Shown piece by piece: positions 1 through 4,186 of a stretch of DNA of 5,870 bases. A program made the position numbers and the translations under genes. The notes beneath the pieces were generated by a model. It was given only the letters and a program-made list of their open reading frames with translations. It made no database searches and was not told the DNA's origin. Source of the stretch: Chloroflexota bacterium (lineage in GTDB: Bacteria; Chloroflexota; Limnocylindria; Limnocylindrales; CSP1-4); NCBI GenBank assembly GCA_005880805.1, contig VBFZ01000091.1, positions 1 to 5,870 of the forward strand, written 5' to 3'. Each line of letters opens with the position of its first letter. Positions within the stretch are counted from its first letter, which is position 1.

Positions 1-31
1 CGGCCCGCGCGCAAGCTTGGGGTGATCAGTC

Positions 32-367
32 TTGAGTGAACAGCGCCAGGACATTCCCGACCCAACGGTGCTACACCTGCTTCAGCCGGACGAGCAGCTC
101 TACCTCAAGACCCGAGCGATAGACGCCGTCCTCGCCGTCACCGACCGGCGACTACTGGTCGCTGACGATCAACGGGTGCTGCTCGACATCTCCTACGACA
201 GGCTGCGGCGCGTCCAGTTCGACATCGAGCGGTCTCGTCCCGCGACCCTCGTCATCGTGCCCGAAAGCCCGTCCGACGAGCCACAACTCCTGGCCATCCC
301 GCCTGAGGAGTACGAGCGAGCGGCGAGGGCGCTCGCTGTCATTGGCGAACGGCTCTCCGAGAGCTAG
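32..367 (+). CDS. PH-like domain protein (YokE/bPH type), 111 aa
   Basis: The protein resembles the small bacterial pleckstrin-homology-like fold. A strand near residues 23-29 (LYLKTRA) is followed by a hairpin with AVLAVTDRRLLVAD (32-45), a strand and helix around RVLLDISYDRLRRVQFD (48-64), a strand ATLVIVPES (71-79) and a closing amphipathic helix (about 90-108). TDRRLLV followed by a 'structdomain-to-curvature' segment ISYDRL is typical of these domains. There is no signal peptide or membrane segment, so it is probably cytosolic. The start is TTG at 32, because an in-frame TGA at 23-25 excludes anything further upstream; GGGGTGAT at 19-26 is a fair ribosome binding site. Such domains are thought to bind lipids or proteins, but nothing here identifies a ligand. 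No terminator hairpin with a T-tract follows. The family assignment comes from pattern recognition only. Confidence 0.6.
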   Translation: MSEQRQDIPDPTVLHLLQPDEQLYLKTRAIDAVLAVTDRRLLVADDQRVLLDISYDRLRRVQFDIERSRPATLVIVPESPSDEPQLLAIPPEEYERAARALAVIGERLSES

Positions 368-448
368 CCGTCACCCCGGCCTGGCCGATCCCACAACCGT
401 CACCCTCCCGTGGGGCGCCCCTGGACGCCTTCAAGGGGAGCGGTTCCT

Positions 449-560
449 GGAGTCCCCAATATCGCTGGCGGGCATACAACGCACGGATTCCGCGCAGTGC
501 AGCCATCCGGGCAACCCGCTGCTCGCCAGATCTATCCCGGGCTGCGCTCACCGCGGGATG
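449..560 (-). repeat. Structured repeat, copy A (inverted)
   Basis: Read on the minus strand, this copy begins with the palindromic hairpin it shares with copy B (534-559). It ends with CGTGCGTTGTAT (485 to 474), ten variable bases, and GATATTGGGGA (463 to 453). The distance from the hairpin to this tail equals that in copies B and C to the base. The tail matches copy C at 24 of 33 positions and copy B at 23 of 33; the fixed blocks on either side of the ten-base spacer carry almost all the matches. Similarity in the middle (about 502-527) is weak, so this copy looks more decayed than B and C. Confidence 0.6.
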
Positions 561-645
561 AAATCGCCTCCCGAAAGCACCGTCGGGTGGCTTCGGCCCG
601 GGCGAACTGCGCGCTGTATCGCTGGCGGAGATATTGAGGACAAAC
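528..645 (+). repeat. Structured repeat, copy B
   Basis: Predicted layout: hairpin 1 (ATCCCG at 534-539 pairing with CGGGAT at 554-559); the linker GAAATC (560-565); hairpin 2 (566-574 with 583-591, nine positions including one U-U mismatch, 8-base loop); a small hairpin 3 (TTCG 592-595 with CGAA 603-606); and the tail TGCGCGCTGTAT (608-619), ten bases, GATATTGAGGA (630-640). It aligns with copy C without gaps at an offset of 205 bases. Positions 546-571 match C at 24 of 26, and the tail at 27 of 33. Confidence 0.75.
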
Positions 646-732
646 TGGCCCGTCGACCGCCCCGTGGGCGGGGTAACGCCATGACGCACTAATTGGTCGG
701 ATTCGGGGTCCGGAGCGGTCGGGGCGCAGCCG

Positions 733-850
733 AGATTCATCCGGACGCCTGCTCACGGCGGGATGAAATTGCCTCCTCGAGCCTGCGCGAGGAGCCCGCC
801 TTGCCCCGCGGACGCGCGTTGTATCTCTGGGGCAGATATTGGGGAAAATC
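733..850 (+). repeat. Structured repeat, copy C
   Basis: Predicted layout: hairpin 1 (TTCATCC 736-742 with GGATGAA 761-767, extended by CGCC 746-749 with GGCG 757-760 across a GGA bulge); the linker AATT; hairpin 2 (CTCCTCG 773-779 with CGAGGAG 788-794, seven perfect pairs, 8-base loop); a possible hairpin 3 (CCGC 796-799 with GCGG 808-811); and the tail CGCGCGTTGTAT (813-824), ten bases, GATATTGGGGA (835-845). It has the same length and spacing as copy B. Hairpin 2 has the same loop size, but three of its base pairs differ from B in a compensated way, which is evidence for a selected structure. Confidence 0.75.
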
Positions 851-924
851 CGCGCCGCGACTGCTCAGAATGCCGCAGTAACCGTGCTCCCTTGACTTAC
901 CGTCGCGATGCGCGCACGGTGGTC

Positions 925-1015
925 CGAGCAGGGCTCGTCAGCGACCCGCTGACATAGCCGGGCTCCGTCCGGCCAACGTTCGGGCGACCTCTGTAACGGA
1001 CTGTTTCAACAGATC
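925..1015 (+). promoter_or_regulatory. Hairpin-rich leader upstream of the 91-aa gene
   Basis: Four short inverted repeats follow one another just 5' of the gene at 1031: CGAGC/GCTCG (925-929 and 933-937), GTCAGCG/CGCTGAC (937-943 and 947-953, seven perfect pairs with a 3-base loop), GCCGG/CCGGC (957-961 and 969-973), and CTGTT/AACAG (1001-1005 and 1008-1012). The last lies five bases before the ribosome binding site. This could be a structured 5' untranslated region or a protein-binding operator. Short stems are common by chance in GC-rich DNA, and no known riboswitch consensus was recognised. Confidence 0.3.
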
Positions 1016-1017
1016 CG

Positions 1018-1023
1018 GGAGGG
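1018..1023 (+). promoter_or_regulatory. Strong ribosome binding site for the 91-aa gene
   Basis: GGAGGG lies 7 bases before ATG 1031. It supports this small gene as real and fixes its start, ruling in favour of this strand over the opposing open frames. Confidence 0.7.
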
Positions 1024-1030
1024 ACCGCCC

Positions 1031-1306
1031 ATGCTGCCCCCCGACAGAAATCTTGCGACCACCCTGCTTGCCTCGAATGAGCTGCTCGGCGAGTCCGCAG
1101 AGGCACTCTTCAGTTCCGCCTTTGTCCAATCCATGGCGCATGACGTAATCGCGCAAGCGCGTTCGACTCGCAGGCGCGGACGCGAACGGAGCGCCGCACT
1201 CGCGCTCACGATCGATCGTTTGACGGCCATTCGGAGTGGCGACGGTCCGTTGCGAATCTGGCTCGAAGTCGACGGAAGCCCTCGCCCCAAGCCGGCGGCA
1301 CGTTAG
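1031..1306 (+). CDS. Hypothetical protein, 91 aa
   Basis: I do not recognise this family. The protein has no signal peptide, membrane segment or cysteine. It is mainly helical by composition: residues about 7-45 (ending SMAHDVIAQAR) look amphipathic, a basic stretch RSTRRRGRER spans 44-53, a second helix ALALTIDRLTAI spans 56-67, and a short strand PLRIWLEVDG spans 73-82 before a proline- and basic-rich tail. The basic patch could bind nucleic acid, but no defined motif is visible. The start is well supported by GGAGGG seven bases upstream. It ends 18 bases before the metallo-hydrolase gene with no terminator between, so the two are probably co-transcribed. Opposite-strand open frames across this gene lack ribosome binding sites. 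Confidence 0.55.
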   Translation: MLPPDRNLATTLLASNELLGESAEALFSSAFVQSMAHDVIAQARSTRRRGRERSAALALTIDRLTAIRSGDGPLRIWLEVDGSPRPKPAAR

Positions 1307-1324
1307 CGTCGGTAGCATGGCGCG

Positions 1325-1981
1325 GTGCGCGAGCTACAACCCGGGCTCTGGCACTGGCAGGCGCCGCACCCGGACTGGACGCCGGACGAGCGGTGGCCGC
1401 GGGAGGTGTCGTCGTACGCGATCGACGATGGCACTCGCCTGCTCCTGATCGACCCGCTCGCCGTGCCCGACGAGCTCCTCGACCTCGCGGGGCAACGCGA
1501 ACCGGCCATCGTGCTCACCGCGCCCTGGCACGAACGCGACACGAGGAGCCTGGTGGAGCGCCTCGGCGCCCGGGTCTTCACGCCGCCACCCGACAGCGCG
1601 CAAGACTTCATCGACAAGTTCGGTATCACCGCCGAGCAGGCCGGCGATGGCAGCCCGGATCTCGCATGGCTGCGCAGCGGCAACGCCGAGGTCACCTGGC
1701 TCGCCGCGGGCGACCGGCTTCCGATCGGCATCGAGGCGTTCATCGGGCGGGAGCACAACGACCTCGAGCTCTGGATCGAGTCCCGGCGGGCGCTCGTCTT
1801 CGGCGACACGCTGGTGGACTTCGGCCGCGGCTTCGGGCTGAACGAGTGGCTGAAAGGCGACGTTCCGCATGCGGAGGTCGTCGCGCGGCTGCGGCCGCTC
1901 CTCGACCTCCCGATCGAGCTCGTCCTCCCGGCGCACGGAGCCCCGACCGACCGCACCGCCCTGGAACGCATCCTGTCCTGA
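1325..1981 (+). CDS. Metallo-beta-lactamase-fold hydrolase, 218 aa, with degenerate metal motif
   Basis: The length and strand order fit a compact MBL-fold domain: an N-terminal beta sheet with GTRLLLIDP (36-44), the first metal motif region IVLTAPWHERD (62-72), EHNDLELWI (143-151), LVFGDTLVD (157-165) and a C-terminal LVLPAHGAP (199-207). In a canonical MBL enzyme HxHxDH supplies most ligands. Here only H69 and D72 remain in that region, while H144, D161 and H204 sit where the later ligands are expected. This matches a subfamily with a WHxRD-like first motif, or a member with reduced metal binding. It lacks a signal peptide, so it is cytosolic; the substrate is unknown. The start is GTG 1325: an in-frame TAG at 1313 blocks upstream starts, and the nearby ATG at 1317 is in another frame. 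There is no clear ribosome binding site, so translation may be coupled to the 91-aa gene upstream. Confidence 0.8.
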   Translation: MRELQPGLWHWQAPHPDWTPDERWPREVSSYAIDDGTRLLLIDPLAVPDELLDLAGQREPAIVLTAPWHERDTRSLVERLGARVFTPPPDSAQDFIDKFGITAEQAGDGSPDLAWLRSGNAEVTWLAAGDRLPIGIEAFIGREHNDLELWIESRRALVFGDTLVDFGRGFGLNEWLKGDVPHAEVVARLRPLLDLPIELVLPAHGAPTDRTALERILS

Positions 1982-2319
1982 CATCAGCGGTTCGGGTTCC
2001 CACGGTTGGAAATCGACAGCATCGGCCGTCGGCCGTTGTGACAGCAAATCCTGCTGGCGGCGCAATTTCAGCCACAAGGCAGAGCTCAGGCCCCCTGGGC
2101 CCAAGGCGCTCAGGCTTGTCTCCGCGCTCAAGGGCCCGCCCTCGATCATGAAACCACCGACGAGACCGGTCGAAATCTAATAGCGACGACGTCTGGGCGT
2201 GCTGCTGTATCCCGTGGACCTGGGGGCCCGATCGTGCCCCTGTCATGGCGCCGTCATCGCAGCGTCACGTCCGCCTACTCATGCTATTTGCCTCCGCATT
2301 TGCTCTGGGAGGCCTCTCA
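1982..2319. other. 338-base intergenic region, no confident gene
   Basis: No supported gene lies here. An upstream in-frame extension of the next gene, to ATG 2245, exists but has no ribosome binding site. GGGCCC occurs at 2097-2102 and 2132-2137 as weak inverted arms. TCTAAT at 2176-2181 could be a -10 element for the lipoprotein gene, without a clear -35. A minus-strand open frame running into the MBL gene is probably a GC-driven shadow. Confidence 0.45.
2307..2312 (+). promoter_or_regulatory. Ribosome binding site deciding the lipoprotein start
   Basis: GGGAGG sits 7 bases before ATG 2320. It selects this start over the in-frame ATG at 2245, and the resulting N-terminus is a textbook lipoprotein signal. 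Confidence 0.8.
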
Positions 2320-2811
2320 ATGCATCGATTTGTCGTCTCGGGGATGGTCGCCCTCGCGACCACCCTTCTCGCGGCGTGCGGCGGCGCAACAACGACTCCG
2401 TCAGTCGCGTCAGCACCCTCCTTGAGCGCGCCAAGCGTCGCGTCGAGTCCAGCGGCGTCCGGCCCGACGACCGTGGCGATGGGCACGTTCCACCGCGTCG
2501 ACGCCGACGCGACCGGGACTGTCGCCCTCGAACACCTTGCCGACGGGAGCTTTGCCGTTGTGTTCGAGGACTTCAAGATCGCGGGCGCCGGTCACATCAA
2601 TGTCATCCTGGTCTCGAATGCCGACGTCACGAAGACTTCCGACGTCGACCCGACGAAGATCGTCGATCTCGGCGGGCTCAAAGGAACGACCGGGATGCAG
2701 GACTACGCTGTGCCGGCCGAGATGGCGACTGGCGCCATGGGCTATCACGCGGTCGTGCTCTGGGATACCGCGATGAAGCATGCGATCGCGGCGGCACCGC
2801 TCACGAAGTAG
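2320..2811 (+). CDS. DM13-domain lipoprotein, 163 aa
   Basis: From ATG 2320 the protein starts with a short basic end (MHR), a hydrophobic stretch and a lipobox LAAC with the lipidated cysteine at residue 20, so it should be exported and anchored in the membrane. Residues 21-50 are a Ser/Ala/Pro/Thr-rich linker. Residues about 54-161 match the DM13 domain: MGTFHRVDADATGTVAL, then DGSFAVVFEDFKI, then HINVILVSNADV, a GLKGTTGMQDYAVP segment, and GYHAVVLWD (141-149). DM13 is predicted to act in redox or electron transfer, often through a cysteine near the C-terminal tryptophan. Here W148 is followed by D149, and the only cysteine is the lipidated one. A redox role is therefore doubtful and a binding or structural role more likely. 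The next gene follows after 15 bases, suggesting an operon. Confidence 0.82.
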   Translation: MHRFVVSGMVALATTLLAACGGATTTPSVASAPSLSAPSVASSPAASGPTTVAMGTFHRVDADATGTVALEHLADGSFAVVFEDFKIAGAGHINVILVSNADVTKTSDVDPTKIVDLGGLKGTTGMQDYAVPAEMATGAMGYHAVVLWDTAMKHAIAAAPLTK

Positions 2812-2826
2812 CTATCCAAGCGACAA

Positions 2827-3195
2827 ATGAACGATCCAATCGCCGGAGCGTCCCCGGTCGAGCTTGAGGTCGAGCCGCAGCTCCGCCGAGGCTTGGCGGA
2901 TCGAGCGCGGGGTCGGCCGATCGTCATCGATTACTTCGCCAGCCGTCGTTGCGGTTTAACGGTTGGCGATCTGACGGTGAGGTTCGCGACTCGGCCGCTC
3001 GAGCGTCGGTACATCGATTTGGTACCGATCGACGGTGTCGAGGTGCTCGCCGAGGAGCACCTCGTCCAGCTCCTGTCGGACGGTGCGACATTACGGAAGC
3101 CCGGGCTGCCGTTGCGCGATCGCATGGGGATCTCGCTAACTCACCCGGAACGTTGGATCGAGTTCCTCGATCGCTGCCCGGCCCCGCGTCGCTGA
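2827..3195 (+). CDS. Conserved-looking protein of unknown function, 122 aa
   Basis: I do not recognise the family. The sequence looks like a real folded protein: a strand PIVIDYFAS (31-39) runs into RRCGLTVGDLTVRF, then RYIDLVPIDGVEVLAEEHLVQLL (about 61-83), and a C-terminal amphipathic helix HPERWIEFLDR (106-116). There are two cysteines (C42 and C117) and no signal peptide or membrane segment, so it is cytosolic. It starts 15 bases after the DM13 lipoprotein stop, with no good ribosome binding site before ATG 2827. It is probably translated by coupling, or from a start further inside. No terminator separates the two genes. The neighbour being an envelope protein says little about function. 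The frame and composition support a gene, but the product stays hypothetical. Confidence 0.6.
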   Translation: MNDPIAGASPVELEVEPQLRRGLADRARGRPIVIDYFASRRCGLTVGDLTVRFATRPLERRYIDLVPIDGVEVLAEEHLVQLLSDGATLRKPGLPLRDRMGISLTHPERWIEFLDRCPAPRR

Positions 3196-3496
3196 GGCCA
3201 GGCCGTCCAGGCGACAACCGGCCCACAACGAATTGTGCGCGTGAATGCATCGGCTGGACACATTTTCTGTAACGTGGCTGAACCTTTCGGGGCGTTGGTA
3301 CGCTCCGCCTCTGCCGGTGCGTGGAGTCAACAGTTCCTCCGGACCGCACCCTCGACAGGGCGTCTTCGAAGGAGTAAACGTAATCCTGGACGGAAGGCCG
3401 AGACGCGCGGTCCCTGCACTGGCCGCCATGACCGCGTCGAGCCACTGGCGAACCCGAGCCGTCTCGCACATGCCGGGGGAGGAGGGCTTCTTGGCT
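3196..3496. other. 301-base region before the cupredoxin gene
   Basis: No separate gene is supported. The cupredoxin frame stays open back to ATG 3245, but that 84-residue extension would bury the signal peptide and has no ribosome binding site. An inverted repeat CACAA-N4-TTGTG (3224-3237) could be an operator. TGAACC at 3279-3284 followed by CGCTCC at 3301-3306 vaguely resembles an extracytoplasmic-sigma-factor promoter, but the match is too weak to call. Confidence 0.4.
3480..3486 (+). promoter_or_regulatory. Ribosome binding site of the cupredoxin gene
   Basis: AGGAGGG lies here. It is 10 bases before ATG 3497 and 4 bases before an in-frame TTG at 3491, so either start is possible. They differ by only two residues, and both leave the signal peptide intact. 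Confidence 0.7.
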
Positions 3497-4003
3497 ATGC
3501 GGAGATTTCTTGCTCTTGCTTCCCTGCTGGCGTTAGTGGGCGCCGTGATGGTTGGCTCCACGAGCGCTTCCTCGAGCCGAACGGTCCGCGTCACGGGTAC
3601 CGAACAGTTCGTACCGAATGCGAAGATCATGGCGACGCTTAGGTTCGCCCCTGGCCCACTCACCGTGACCAGTGGCGTGACCGTGACCTGGGCGAGTGAC
3701 ACGCTCACTGAGCCGCACACGATCAGCGTCGTTGCCGCAGGCGATGTGCCGACCTCGATCGACCAGATCTTCAATTGCCCAGTGTGTAATGCGATCCTGG
3801 CTGCGCACTTTCCGAACGGCTTCAACAACCCGCCTGTTCCGGTGCTGAATGCGGGTGGCGCAGGCCTCGACGCGGTCGGTGATTCGTTGCTCCTGGCACC
3901 GGGGGGTTCGGTCAGCGACACGATCACGGCTGCCCCCGGCTCGAAGCTTCATTACCTGTGCGCGATTCATCCCTGGATGCAGGGGACCATCACGGTTCAC
4001 TAG
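3497..4003 (+). CDS. Secreted cupredoxin (plastocyanin/azurin-like), 168 aa
   Basis: The protein begins with a Sec signal peptide (MRRFLALASLLALVGAVMVG, likely cut around residues 24-25 after STSA). The mature part is a single cupredoxin domain: a strand with VTVTWASD (61-68), the first copper ligand H74 in EPHTI, and a C-terminal loop YLCAIHPWMQG in which C155, H158 and M161 complete the type-1 copper set. A blue copper protein of this kind carries single electrons outside the cytoplasm or stores copper; its partner is not visible here. Unusually, about 80 residues separate H74 from C155, against about 47 in plastocyanin. The extra segment holds NCPVCN (C94 and C97) and a Gly/Pro/Asn-rich loop (about 105-125). 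Start: ATG 3497, or TTG 3491. A strong terminator follows at 4051, so this gene is probably monocistronic. Confidence 0.88.
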   Translation: MRRFLALASLLALVGAVMVGSTSASSSRTVRVTGTEQFVPNAKIMATLRFAPGPLTVTSGVTVTWASDTLTEPHTISVVAAGDVPTSIDQIFNCPVCNAILAAHFPNGFNNPPVPVLNAGGAGLDAVGDSLLLAPGGSVSDTITAAPGSKLHYLCAIHPWMQGTITVH

Positions 4004-4050
4004 ACGCAGCGCCTACAAACCCTGAGGCTGGATCGGCTGCACGACAGTAG

Positions 4051-4078
4051 GGCCGGCGGGCTTCCGCCGGCCTTCCTC
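4051..4078 (+). terminator. Rho-independent terminator after the cupredoxin gene
   Basis: A perfect 9-bp stem, GGCCGGCGG (4051-4059) with CCGCCGGCC (4064-4072) around the loop GCTT, is followed by TTCCTC. It sits 48 bases after the cupredoxin stop. The pyrimidine tail is short on T, as is common in high-GC genomes. Confidence 0.8.
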
Positions 4079-4142
4079 CGTGCCTCCCAAACGCATCGGC
4101 AAGCTGGTCGCTTCGCCCGCTGCGCCTTCCCGGCATCCCGAC

Positions 4143-4181
4143 TAGAGTCGTTGTTCACGCGCCGCCGGGTTGGGTGGGAGG
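4143..4181 (+). promoter_or_regulatory. Possible -10 box and ribosome binding site of the LCAT-like gene
   Basis: TAGAGT at 4143-4148 fits a -10 element, although no clear -35 lies upstream. GGGAGG at 4176-4181 is 5 bases before ATG 4187. If the -10 is real, transcription starts near the in-frame TTG at 4151, which argues for ATG 4187 as the true start. Confidence 0.4.
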
Positions 4182-4186
4182 CCAGG

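Larger units (their letters stand above)
368..1030. other. 663-base gene-free region rich in structured repeats and hairpins
   Basis: No reading frame here has both a convincing ribosome binding site and a protein-like composition; the open frames reflect high GC content. The region contains the three repeat copies listed separately (A, B and C), a 6-bp GC hairpin at 657-671 (CCGCCC, loop CGT, GGGCGG), a 10-base palindrome GGGGCGCCCC at 412-421, a 9-base direct repeat CCGTCACCC at 368-376 and 397-405, and a cluster of hairpins at 925-1015 before the next gene. TTGACT at 892-897 looks like a -35 box, but no good -10 lies at the expected distance. Confidence 0.6.

Noticed and set aside
449..850. 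CRISPR array
   Set aside because: There are only three copies, in mixed orientation, of a long structured unit, with no short identical repeats or regular spacers.
892..920. Sigma-70 promoter with TTGACT as -35
   Set aside because: No acceptable -10 sequence lies 16-18 bases downstream.
938..1318. 126-aa minus-strand open frame opposite the 91-aa gene
   Set aside because: There is no ribosome binding site and no domain-like pattern; the plus-strand gene has strong initiation signals.
1303..2149. Long minus-strand open frames over the MBL gene, possibly a transposase remnant at 1982-2149
   Set aside because: Most of the length is a GC-bias shadow of the MBL gene, and the remaining segment shows no recognisable transposase motif or terminal repeat.
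2245..2319. N-terminal extension of the DM13 lipoprotein from ATG 2245
   Set aside because: It has no ribosome binding site, and it would bury the signal peptide and lipobox. ATG 2320 has GGGAGG seven bases upstream.
3279..3306. Extracytoplasmic-sigma-factor-like promoter TGAACC-N16-CGCTCC before the cupredoxin
   Set aside because: It is a single weak match; both boxes deviate from consensus, and no sigma factor is encoded nearby.
3245..3496. 84-residue N-terminal extension of the cupredoxin
   Set aside because: It would place the signal peptide internally, and its composition looks non-coding; AGGAGGG at 3480 marks the real start.
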